A stretch of 64,000 nt of DNA. Origin: Cerrena zonata (Eukaryota > Basidiomycota > Agaricomycetes > Polyporales > Cerrenaceae). Positions 23,772 to 34,350 of the stretch are shown here, piece after piece. The DNA is taken from contig JASBNA010000012.1 of NCBI GenBank assembly GCA_038087015.1, forward strand, positions 248,001-312,000, given 5' to 3'. Position 1 is the stretch's first letter. The number at the start of each line of letters is the position of its first letter. Both the position numbers and the translations under genes were made by a program. Under the pieces are notes generated by a model. That model ran no database searches, was not told where the DNA came from, and saw nothing but the letters and a program-made list of their open reading frames with translations.

Positions 23772-25351
23772 ATGAGTTTTTTCACACCAGCCTCGCCGCC
23801 CGCCACTAGCCTCGGTCGTTATCGTCAACTGGCACCTAAGGCCGGCGTCCACGTTTCCCCTCTATGTCTCGGTGCCATGAGCATCGGTGACAAGTGGGAC
23901 AAAATTGGGATGGGATCCATGGACAAGGAGTCGAGCTTCAAGCTGCTCGACGCCTTTTTTGAAGCTGGCGGCAACTTCATCGACACCGCCAACGCCTAGT
24001 AAGTGCAAACTTATCTTCGTTACTCGATTACGTTTGCTCATTGATATCCCGCTATTCCTCACGTATAGTCAGGACGAAACTTCCGAGGAATTCATCGGAG
24101 AATGGATGGAGTCGAGGAATATCCGTGATCAGATAGTACTTGCAACAAAGGTAAACATCCCAACCAAATCGCTATTGCATGGATGTTAATGCCTCTTGTT
24201 ACAGTATACCACCAACTACAAACGCAATGACCTCAGCATCAAGAACAAAGTCTCGTACATCGGTAACAATCTCAAGTCGATGCACGTCTCGGTTGAGGCC
24301 TCATTGAAGAAACTCCGCACGGACTACATTGACATTCTCTACGTTCACTGGTGGGATTACTGTACCTCAATCGAAGAAGTCATGAACGGGTTGCACAACC
24401 TTGTCGCTCAGGGCAAAGTCTTGTACTTGGTAAAAACTCCATCCATATCATTGCTCACTATATATTCACTATCATCTCTTCATACAACAGGGCGTGTCAG
24501 ACACTCCTGCCTGGGTCGTTGCAAAGGCCAACACTTACGCGAAACTTACCGGCAAGACTCCATTCGTGATCTACCAGGGAATGTGGAACATCATGTACCG
24601 AGACTTCGAAAGGGAAATCCTACCTATGGCCAGGGACGAAGGTGAATTTATAGCCTACGGATAGACCTATAACAAACACTTATATAATTCGGCTTTCAGG
24701 TATGGCCCTTGCACCTTGGGGTGTTTTGGCTGCTGGTAAAATCCGTACGGATGCCGAGGAAAACCGGAGGCGCGAGACAGGCGAAAATGGCAAGTACATT
24801 CTATAATTTTAGTACACTCTTCAGACTAAAAAAACTGCCTTTGTAACATAGGTCGCATGTTTGGTATGGCCGATTGGCAACGAAGTGAAAATGAGCGCAA
24901 AATTGTTGACGCTCTTGAGAAAGTCGCTGCTGAGGTTGGTGCCAAGAATGTAACCTCGGGTGCGTTTATAGTCAACAATGTTGGTGTTTAATCCGCAAAC
25001 TCATTATTAGTTTATCATTCTTAGTCGCAATTGCATACGTAATGCAGAAGGCACCTTACGTCTTCCCCATTATCGGCGGTCGTAAAGTCGAGCATTTGCA
25101 CCAGAATATCGAGGCTCTCGATGTCGCGCTCACGACGGAACACATCCAGTACCTGGAGAATGTCTTCCCCTTCGATCTCGGCTTTCCCGCCTCTCGATTC
25201 GTAAGTATCATATCTTGTACCACGTAATTCAGCATACTTATTGTTTATTCCCTTATAGGGTAACGCTTCGGATTACAATTTCTTGTATAAGAACGCTGGC
25301 ACTTTTGACAAGTGGCCTGTTCAGGAGGTGATTCGTCCCACCAAGGACTGA
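23772..25351 (+). CDS. Aldo/keto reductase, aryl-alcohol dehydrogenase type (copy 2)
   Basis: Eight exons: 23772-23998, 24069-24150, 24205-24429, 24491-24641, 24700-24789, 24852-24959, 25025-25200, 25259-25351. They encode 383 residues, with exon lengths identical to the copy at 9311-10879. The AKR tetrad is present: Asp and Tyr in FIDTANAY, Lys in VLATKY, His in YVHWWDY. The fifth intron (24790-24851) starts with GC (g|gcaagt), a GC-AG intron whose use is demanded by phase and by the paralogue. The frame is open upstream to an ATG at 23667, but the paralogue supports MSFFTPAS at 23772. Predicted NADPH-dependent aldehyde/ketone reductase; substrate unknown. Confidence 0.88.
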
Positions 25352-26495
25352 CGAGCTAGTTCTTGTCATCCTCTGAGGATCATCCTTTCTTTAGCGGACG
25401 TACCATACTGTATCAAATTTGAATATTTCCGTGCAATGTCAAATATACCGGAACGATCAATCGATTCAGTGTTCTGCAGGGTATAGGAATGTGTGACGAT
25501 GTGCCTTATCACACTGTGACACTCTTCGCTTTTCTAACGTTGGTCACCCTTTTACTGATACCGTCCGAAGTAGTATGACACCCTCTTATGATCAGGGATA
25601 TACTGCAGGAGCAGGCCTAGTACATATATAGGTGAGCTCTTTTCTTCACAGCAATCGACGACCAGTTTGGCGGTTTATGATATGTCTAACATTCTTGTCA
25701 TAGTTTCGGACGGATCTCAACCATTTTTATATATCATGACTGCTTGCATTTGCGAATCGGAATCGCTGCACACTGTCCCTTTCTCCTACTTTCATCGAGG
25801 CGATGTGAATGTAAGTGGGTCGCCTTCGCGTTGTTCATGTAATCGGCCCGAATGGGGATACGAAACTCTCAGTGGCAGGTACGTCCGAACTGTTAAAGCG
25901 ATGCATCGTGCTTATTATAGTGTTCACTTTACCTTTATACCATCTATCTAGGCCCCGTAGTACATCTCCATCGATCGTCCCTGTCATAGCTCATCTCCGG
26001 TTAGACTACAGGATCTTCACGCCGACAGTTTACCGGCATAAAGAATTCGTAACCAGATCGTCATCAGTCAGAAAATTTCCTTGCTTCTGGCGTATAATTA
26101 ATAATGGAGTAATATATCGAGGAATTGGATGAGAGTTAGTATCAAAGGATCGGCTTGCCAAGTTTTCCGTCTCCTGAAGCTCGGTTTGATTCATGATAGT
26201 CCACCGAGTCTTGGACAAATATCGTCAACACTTTTCGCCCATATAACCCTCAAGGAGCTGAAAATAGAAGTGTAAGGTCGATTCAGGACAGAATGCGAAT
26301 CTCTAAAATTCGGGGGTCCGAATAGTAAGTGATAGTTTTATGAGACTGTGATCAACCCGTTCATACGTGCACCTATTTTTACAGTCCAATAGTTTCTATC
26401 GCATAGGCCTTTATTCATGTCGATTACTACATTTGAAAACACCACTAATATTACAAGGGTGATGCTGAACGCACTGCAAGATGAGTATGACCGCC
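25352..26495. other. Intergenic region before the minus-strand oxygenase
   Basis: 1.1 kb. The last ~170 bp (from about 26325) belong to the inverted duplication arm, matching sequence downstream of the oxygenase stop at 45590. Two overlapping short frames at 25.67-26.13 kb have no recognisable motif. Confidence 0.5.
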
Positions 26496-28060
26496 TTACA
26501 TCTCCACTTGGAAGCATGACGTCCCTTCCATGTCAGCATCAGTTTCGGGATCGGAATCAGATTCATATTCGGCTCGGAATTTGGATTTGGATTTGGATCT
26601 GGATTTGGATTTGGACTTGCTACGACTCTCGTACAATTCCATGAATGTCTTGATCTTCTTGGTATCCCGTCTGTCTTGCGGTGGACCCACTGCAACAATC
26701 AAACACACTTCACCATACACCTTATCCATCGACGGCTCATTTCCATAAGTCACTATGTCCTGGGTGACTTCACCGTTCTTACGATCTCTAACAACCCATT
26801 TTATGATAATGTCGGGATCTATTTCTGATTCTCGATCGTCGAAGTCGATGGACAGAGACCGAGCCACACGGAGAGCCCCGGGACATTCATCGACGAGGGC
26901 CGCAGAGATTGAATCGATGTAGTATCCCTGCAGGTTAGGGATCCGGTCAACGAGAATATCGTCAGGTTTTTCGAAGTCATAATCCTCGCAGGAATAATAG
27001 AGGGCGCGCAGCGAGGCGTCAAGCGAGAGGTCCCGACAAACCTGCATCAGCAGCGCATCTCCTCCTTTCAAATTTTCGCTGAGAGCATCCAGCTTTGTGG
27101 TATGGCTAAGCCCGTATTGGCGACGAAGTCCAAATCCAAGGTACCCTCCATCGGGGAGAATGAAAGGGTCGGCTAGCATCTCCTCAAAGGCTACCCATAG
27201 TTGTTGGAAACTGTCGTCCGATATCTTAGAGTAGGGTGGAATGGGCTTAGAGTCGAAGTAGAGGTTATAGGTGATCGTAACACGGTACCCAGCGGTGATG
27301 GGGAGAACCTCGTGCTCGACATCTCCATAGAAGGCGATGTAGGTGATGCAGGGTCCACTCATCGATTTCATCTCGCTTGCAGCATCGATAGTCCATTCCT
27401 TGTTCTTGTCACGTAAAACGAATCCACCACCTTCATGAGGCGTAGGAAAGACGATCACCAAGGACCCAAACATGTCTTCACCTCTGGGAGTGTCGACATG
27501 GGGTTTGAAAAACGAGCCCGGTTCTATAAGACACGTAAAACATATCAGAGGATGAACTTGATAAAGGTGTTGATAGCTCCCAGTCGTACCGTAGACATTC
27601 AGTTTGTACCGTTCTATACGTATGTTCTTATCGCGTTGTCCGTCAGGGAGCAGGTCCTCATGCAAGATGTCGGTAAACTTGAGATTATTTACGTCGAGAT
27701 ACGGAACGAACTGTGTCGAGTCTAGCTTCCGGGACTTTCGATACTGTTCGTCAAGTACACTTTCCTGATTTCTTCCGAATGTCGCTTGTTCGCAGGTTTC
27801 TGACAAATGTTTCAATTCTTCGTTACTGATATTGCCAAAGTCAATACGTCTGCCCACAAAAGTTTGTTAGTTTAGGGATAGTTCAAGAGAATCAAAAATA
27901 TCAAGTACCTCGCATCACCGCTGTCATTTACATAGAATAGGAGGAGGTCGTTCTTATCGACACTGAGAGTACCACTGCAGTAAGGTGGGGTATGGGTAAG
28001 AATTTGTGCAATGCGCTTAAACACTGGTGCTCTTTTCGTGTTTCCTGTACTTTGGGGCAT
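26496..28060 (-). CDS. 2OG-Fe(II) oxygenase family protein (copy 3, intact, basic tail)
   Basis: Exons 28060-27909, 27849-27590 and 27523-26496 encode 479 residues. Fe(II)/2OG dioxygenase hallmarks are present: HVD (two iron ligands) in FFKPHVDTPRGEDMFG, the distal His in GDVEHEVLP, and the 2OG-contacting Arg in AGYRVTITYNLY. The N-terminal segment has the family motif PPYCSGTLSVDKNDLLLFY and the CEQATFGRN element. The tail is an imperfect Lys-Ser repeat (SKSKSKSRSKSKSK) followed by an acidic stretch. The open frame also reads through the second intron, but the spliced form matches the other copies. The substrate is unknown; the fold resembles prolyl 4-hydroxylase-type dioxygenases. It is a near-identical inverted partner of 44070-45590. 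Confidence 0.82.
26571..26622 (+). repeat. Hexanucleotide repeat (ggattt)n inside the oxygenase coding region
   Basis: About eight imperfect copies of ggattt/ggatct. On the minus coding strand these are AAATCC/AGATCC units encoding the Lys-Ser/Arg-Ser tail of copy 3. The corresponding place in the inverted partner (45515-45580) holds GAACCC-like units encoding Glu-Pro. Confidence 0.85.
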
Positions 28061-29320
28061 TTTGAGTGTCGTAGGGAAAGTGGTAAGTACCGCAATAAGT
28101 CCTAGGGTCCTTTTATGCACCTGGATGTACCTCGCGACGCAGGGTTACGATAGAAGTAGAAAGCCGAAGGAGTCACATTGCTATAAACAGCAACTCTAAA
28201 TGCCACCGATCTGTTGTAAGTTTCTGCACGTTTGCTAGAACCAAGTCATATATACGTCATATCTTCGCCAATGATAATATCAATGGCGCCCGCCTGGTAA
28301 TACTTGACAAAATGAACTCTGACTCAAAGTACGCAGTTTGCGAATGGAGTAAGCTAGCGTTTGTTAGATCCGAAAAGGAAGATGTCGAGAAGGCTGTCAG
28401 AGGACTGTTACTGGCCCTCCCTAACTAATGAACAAGGTCTATCAGAAACCCGACGCTAAGGTAGCTTTCTCACCTAGTAAAACAGTTCTCGGTGTGGGTT
28501 ATTGCCCCAAAGCCTTTTATGGTCTAGCTAAGGGTGTGACCAGTATCAGCGGGTACACCGTTGTTCTACTGGAATCTCAGCCAGCACCTGCGTGTACGAA
28601 ATAGAATGCAGAATGGGCATCGCCAAATATACACAGACTGTTGACCGAGTCATATCGTTCGTCCTTATTCGTTCCGCCAAGAGCCAGCCTTTCTTGTTCT
28701 CAGACTCAGTAGAATCAAGTAGTAGATGACCCATGCTTTGTCCTTTTAGAAAGGTCACCGGTCACCGGTAAGCATATTGTGTGAAAGACTCATTCGACCC
28801 GGAGTCCCTTAGCACATTGAGGTGAGGTGGCGCAGAGTTCTAAGAAAAGAAAAGAACAACTCTACTAGCTTCCGAGAGATACAAGGAGGATATCGAATAA
28901 CAAGCCTCGGATTATGACGAAAACGGTGAAGAACCACTCGGCGCTCTGACATTGCAAAGACGGATGTTTGCGCGCCGATATTCCGAGTGGTATTTTGATG
29001 TACTGTCACTTTGGCAAGCTGCAGAATCTTGCTGTTAGTACAACCTGTAGGCAGAACGAAAGCTTTCGCAAGGAAAAGGTGTGGATTAGACTAGTCCCAA
29101 TAAGGTTGATGTGGCGAAGCTAAAAAAGGGATTTTGAGGAATGATGTAGGTGCGGCTAAGCACAGTTTGAATTTCAATCGGGGGCGTGGACACGTGAAAA
29201 CCGAGATGCTCATCTGACCTTGTTCTGGGTGAAGTGCTCCTCACCTTGCTCTAATCCGCTGGGGCACTTCCTCTTCCCCAAACCCACGCTCCCTTCTTTC
29301 TGTCTCTCCAAATCTCTCTC
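28061..29320. other. Intergenic, includes promoter of copy 3 oxygenase
   Basis: 1.26 kb. The first ~290 bp are the duplication arm and hold a conserved TATA-like element, tgcataaaagg on the minus strand at about 28110-28120, roughly 50-60 bp upstream of the ATG. The same element precedes the partner gene at about 44025. The remainder shows nothing recognisable; its last part should contain the promoter of the Opi1-like gene. Confidence 0.5.
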
Positions 29321-32300
29321 ATGCCTGCCCAGAGGACGCACAACGACCTGGCTGCGTTGGACGACCAGGACGAGTCTGTCAGGATCGCCGTCCACGCTCT
29401 GGGTGACATGAGGAATAGCGGCGGTCGCCCTGGGAGTAATCTTTATCAGTCTTCTCCATCCAGCTGTGAGTGCCTTTCGCCATATCGCTTAAATCCTTCC
29501 ATTGACTGTATGCGCCAACTTATGACCTACGTATGACCTACCTCGTTGATGCTTCCGCGATCGCTGCTTAGCTTTTCAGCCTACCCCCGCCCTGTCGATC
29601 ACCTCCAGGAGCTCTTCACCTTCCTTACCATCCCCTTCAATCGCTGGAGAATCCATCAGAGAAGATGCAGACAATGCGGCGTCTTCCCCGGACTTTGTCT
29701 CCAGGATGTCTACTTTTCCGCTAGTCGGCTCGGCGCTGAGAGTGTACGAAAGCAGCAAAGCAAGCTCTAGGGTTGTCAAAGTGCGTCATTTCGTCCTGTT
29801 TCCGTGTTGCATGAGAGGGATCTTTGTCTTGTTACTGTCTAACATGGTTCCCGGTGTCTTCCCGTGTTGGAATGCATCTCATTCTGTTTCCCTCTACCCC
29901 CTTCTGCCCTATATCAGTGTGGAGACATTTGTGTCCATATTTATGCTTGGACGCATTCACGCCTGGACATGCCCTTGCTTGAGCACACTCAGTGTCAGCA
30001 CCACTCCCTGCACAAAAATTCGGATTTCGCAGTTTACCGCTGCAACTGCCGTAATATTCGCTTCTTTTCATGTGTTATTTATGTTGCATTTGACGTCTTT
30101 CGTGCCTAGAGAGCCCTCGATGCTCTCCAGGTACATGTGCCATCTTCTCCCGTGTTCTAGGCACATCCTTCCGAATGGTTATTCACACTACCATTTGAAT
30201 ACCCATATACTTTGGGTAGCGTACTTGCTGGTTGTGGTAGGGAGCATTATTTCTTCCTTGTCAAACAGTTGTGCATATTGCGTTTTGCACAACTGCTTTG
30301 TTTGCGACTTATTTGGTTATACAGCTTCATTTACACTTCCATTCTCAGAAGCAGAGTCACAAGAGTTCCATGACTCTCGCTTTTTCGGTTGGAGAGTCAT
30401 GATCGCATTCCTATAATTTTCGATCGAACTCTCATGGATTTTGACTTACCGTTTTTGACATCTTTTACCGACGCTGACATACCCCAAATACCCCGAGGAT
30501 TACCCTCATGGGGGATTCTCCTGCAGTGTATGCAATTATTCGTATCCAATTCAATTTAACTCCGTCGTTCCTAAGGGCTAAAACCTGTTGGGCGGACATC
30601 ACAGCTCCCGCCCCCCTCTGGAGGCTAGAACGTGTCATGTTCAACTAGGAATAGAGCATACTGCGTTCACGAGCCCGTTCACGTATTCTCTGTGCATCCT
30701 GTCATTTGTTTCTTTCACGTGTTAGGGTTTGGGGCTTGGCTTATAGCCACTTTGACATTTATGTCTTGGGAGCTGAGAGTGTATTTTCCGATCCTAGAGA
30801 TCGCCCTCTCACGTCATAGGTTGCCTATGCGTCGTGTTCATCCCAAGTTTTGATGCTCGTGCAGAATTTCATTTTTGCTATCAACGATTCAACGCTCGTT
30901 TACTCATTTCCACATTCTTTTGATTAACGTGTCTTTATCTCTCGTACTTCATATTCTACAGGAGTCTCTGGAGAGCGTCATAGGGCGGTACTCGTTAGGC
31001 TGCAAAGCGGCCTTAGACTACGCCTCCCACGTCATAACCATGCGACTACCACCTTTACCTTTTTCATTTCTCACCGCTACTTACTCCGTTCTGTCGCTGT
31101 TGGTAGCCCGCGGCGTTTCTACATTTCGCGGGTGTTTTCTATGTTCTTTTGCTTCTGCCGTGCTCTTGACAAAGCTGCCGGGGCTTCTTAGGCTGGCTTG
31201 GACAGTTTCTTTTTGAAAACACAAGCTGTAGCTTGTGTCTTCAGAGGGGGTTTCGGCTCGACAAGCCGTGACCACATCATTTTAGATACTTAGGTGTGAC
31301 CCCCTCCCTCGGTGTAGATTCCCCGAGTGTGCGTCATGAGTGAACGACTGATCACATTTTCAACTCGATGTTTACAGCCCCGCATTCTCGTTCTGAAATT
31401 TTCAAATTCAGATCCGCGGAGTTTCGTCCACGAACGCTTCTAGTGTCTGTCTGAAATATTGCAGCGTTGTTTGGGGTTGAGGGCCAGTGGAAAGACATCC
31501 ACTTACTCTCCCTTATCCGCAAAGCTCGACGTGCTGCGTTTTGCTGACAGCGATTGATTCAGCGCCCCGTCGGTGTCTAATTCCCCACATCTCGCTGTCT
31601 TTTCCTAAAAAGCCAAAGCCGCCGGGATTGGGTTTTTCATATATCTCGAGGGTTCTTTTTTCAAATTCTGGAGTTGACCCCATTCCCCCATCATCATGCC
31701 CTGCAGTCGTTTCCTTAAGACGATCGGACGTTTTCCCTCTCGTGCAACATATCTCTCACTTGCTTGTGCTCGTGAACTAACCTAACCTTGTCGTTTTCAG
31801 TACGGCGCCGAGATGATGGAATCGTCTGTCAAGTCGATATCTCGTCCGGTCATTGATAGACTGCCTGTGAACCAACTAGATGAATTTGCATGTAGACAAC
31901 TTGACAGGGTGCGTATATCGTGTTATTTTCCCTTCCCTCAATCTCATCTTTCCCCCCACCCCCCCAGCTCGAGTCCTATAGTCGCCGTGCCCCCAGCCGC
32001 GAAGCGTCCCGACACGAAAGCGACGTATCCCGTGATTACGAATACAGACCAGAAGGCGAGAACCGCGAGAGAGAAGCATGGTCTTCTTCAGTCGAGGGAT
32101 CGTCATCTGGTGCTCTACGTGGCAGGAGTGCTCGACAAACCTCACCCGACCGCTGGAAAGGAAAGGACAGGGATACTAGCATGCGTCGGGAGGATGAACC
32201 CTCGCGAACTCATAGTCGCACACCTACACCTAGACAAGAACCTGAACAGCAACAGCAAGTCGTACAACGAAGCCGGTGGCAGGCGATGGTTCTTGAAGTC

Positions 32301-33578
32301 GGTGGTATTGGTGCTGCGTTCAGCGAAGAGAGTATGCGACGGCTGAAGTATTGCTTACAATGGCTGCAATACGCCACGGCACATATAGATCAGCAGATCC
32401 TCGTTTTGCGGAACTTTATTGATTCGCTTCAAGCGCACAGTTCGGGTTCTCCCTCCCCAGAACATTTACAAACACTGACGACAATCAGGCGGGATGTCGT
32501 ACAGACCATCAGAGAAGTAGTGAATGTCGTGAGCAAGTACGCCGGCGGTGCATTGCCTGAGCCTGCCCGGGGTACCGTCCGAAGTTTCATCTTGCGTCTG
32601 CCTGCTCGCTGGCAGCGGGCCGGTGATTCAGGCTCTGCTTCTTCCGCGAACGGTAGCTCGAAAAGTGACGGTCGTGCTGGGCGGGCGACTCGTACTGGAA
32701 ATGCCCGAGCTTCAGCTGCACCATACACCTATGGACCTGGGGAATCGGGACCTTCCTCTCGTTCTCGACCAGCTTCTAGGGCAACTTCACCCTCTCATTC
32801 TCGTGCACCCAATGGACAAGTTGTTCCGATGCAACAAGCGGCTCAAAAGATCCTGACACTGGCTGTGGAAAGCTTAGACATGCTACGAGCTGTCACTGCA
32901 GTGTTCAAGGAGAGTCTCGATAAAGCTGACGCATGGGTCGAACGTTTGCGAAGTGTGGGTATCAATCGACCAGATGTTGACATACCTATGCTTCCACCTG
33001 CTTCCACCTTGCTCTCACCTACCTCTGACCGTTCACCATCGAGGTCGCCTGGGTCTGGCATTGCTCCCATCACCCTACCACCTCCATCCTCTAATGGAAC
33101 ATCTACATCTACTTCGCCTATTTCACCCAACTTTCCTCCTCCTTCTTCTCTCCTTGCACCTAGCCGGTCAAACTATCGTGAGACCCTTCCACCAATAGCT
33201 CTCTCACCGACATCCACAAATCCACCCAGTCCCTCAGGGATGTCACCATACCAAAACCTCACAGAACTCCAATTGCCTCCATTACGTTCTGGTGCTTTCG
33301 CTCACTCAAGACAAGGCTCAAACGGGTCTCAGGGACATCCGCATACTGAGTTTGGAGCACTGTCGTTGAACGGAAGTGCGGGGAGTAGGAGTATGCCCGT
33401 TTCAGGGTATGCAACACCTAGAAGCGCTTGGCCTGATAACGAAGATAAGGATGCAGAGAGGGGGAGGGTGTGGGAGAGAGATTGGGAGAGGGAAAGGATG
33501 GACCGAGAACGAAGATGGGAGGAAGAAAGGTCTGCGGGTGAGGAGAGGAGGGATGGGAGGATGGATGTTGATCAGTAG
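29321..33578 (+). CDS. Opi1-family transcriptional regulator (Opi1 / CCG-8 type)
   Basis: Exons 29321-29465, 29572-29780, 31801-31908 and 31968-33578 encode 690 residues. Opi1-family blocks are clear: ESVRIAVHALGDMR near the start, ALRVYESSKASSRVVK joined to YGAEMMESSVKSISRPVID across the third exon junction, LDEFACRQLDR, and RWQAMVLEVGGIGAAFSEES plus RRLKYCLQWLQYATAHID. A long Ser/Pro-rich region and an Arg/Glu-rich C-terminus follow. In yeast, Opi1 represses inositol- and choline-regulated phospholipid genes and senses phosphatidic acid at the ER; the Neurospora relative CCG-8 is clock-controlled. The second intron (29781-31800) is 2,020 bp, some 35 times the local norm, with a strong CTAACCTAAC branch region and TTTTCAG acceptor. 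Confidence 0.85.
30266..30295 (+). other. Perfect 10-bp hairpin in the Opi1-like intron
   Basis: Arms 30266-30275 (CAGTTGTGCA) and 30286-30295 (TGCACAACTG) are exact reverse complements with a 10-nt loop. Confidence 0.8.
30353..30401 (+). other. Mutually exclusive hairpins / triple TGACTC motif in the Opi1-like intron
   Basis: AGAGTCA at 30353-30359, TGACTCT at 30371-30377 and AGAGTCA at 30393-30399. The middle arm can pair upstream (7 bp, 11-nt loop) or downstream (10 bp, 30369-30378 with 30392-30401, 13-nt loop), not both. As DNA, the same motifs are TGACTC half-sites resembling Gcn4/CPC1-type bZIP sites. Confidence 0.7.
31219..31268 (+). other. Two adjacent hairpins near the 3' part of the Opi1-like intron
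   Basis: 31219-31238 is ACACAAGCT-gt-AGCTTGTGT, an exact 9-bp palindrome with a 2-nt centre. 31254-31268 is CGGCT-cgaca-AGCCG, a 5-bp GC-rich stem with a 5-nt loop. Confidence 0.75.
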
Positions 33579-34350
33579 TAAGATGGGTGATTCCTAATCC
33601 TCTATTTCTCGGTGAGCGTTTCTGTCGGCAATGGCAAGACGACGTTTGTCACTCACATTATCATCACTGCAGCCCCCAGCCCGCAGGACCCGGGCACCAC
33701 ATCTATTATTTGCTAGGTCTCTCCTGTGCGTGTATTGTTCCAGATTGTCACACTCTACTTGCGTTCCATTTTCTTTCTCATCTCTCCTCGGTTCGACTTG
33801 AAAAGAAATGAATACAAGCTTACATCGAAGCTTTGTACATCTCTATCTATACATACGATCCTCTTGTCATCTCATTAGATATACGTGATATAACACTAAC
33901 AAAAACAGAATCTGTTATATTGCCATACATTCATGGGATGTGGGTTTTGACTGGGACATTATGTTTTAGGGTTTTCTTCCTGTCTCGTTGGCTCGCATTC
34001 ACTAGTGCTTTTGCTCCGTCTCTCCTTATTCTATTTCTCTTTCCCATATTTCTTTGCTCCATACAGTATCATTCTGTCTGTCGTCATTCTTTGTTTATAG
34101 ATTTATCCCTTTTGTAAGTGTATTTGGAGACTTGCCAATCGCGATGAGATCTCAGACAAAACACGATCACGTGTAGACTTCTACGAGTTGGTGATAGGGA
34201 TGCACAAGTACGATTATAGTACACGCATGAGCCTTTATTAATATTATGTATTAGTAAATTGACGGTTGCAGTGTATAATATAATATAATCATATTGTATT
34301 TATATCGTATTAGTATCATACTACTATTTAATAGTATTTACTAAAAATAA
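33579..34350. other. Spacer between the Opi1-like gene and the transposase
   Basis: 770 bp. The first part is the presumed 3' untranslated region of the Opi1-like gene. From about 34195 the sequence is AT-rich with many short palindromic tata/tatta runs and probably belongs to the hAT element, as its left subterminal region. Confidence 0.5.

Larger units (their letters stand above)
26325..28350 (-). repeat. Left arm of a ~2 kb inverted duplication
   Basis: Read on the minus strand, this interval matches about 43780-45780 on the plus strand. The match runs through the whole oxygenase gene and beyond it on both sides: upstream to shared text such as gagtcagagttcat and cagatcggtgg, downstream to shared text such as cctatgcgatagaaactatt and gaacgggttgat. 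The arms differ by scattered substitutions and small indels. About 15.4 kb of other sequence lies between them. Confidence 0.85.

Noticed and set aside
29706..30416. 236-codon open frame at the start of the large intron, hydrophobic and Cys-rich
   Set aside because: It is exon 2 of the Opi1-like gene read through its donor; downstream of the donor it has no motif, and the exon 2 / exon 3 join reproduces the conserved family block.
30601..30900. Possible separate gene in the second half of the large intron
   Set aside because: Frames of 73-113 codons there show no family motif and no start context; hairpins are the only clear structure.
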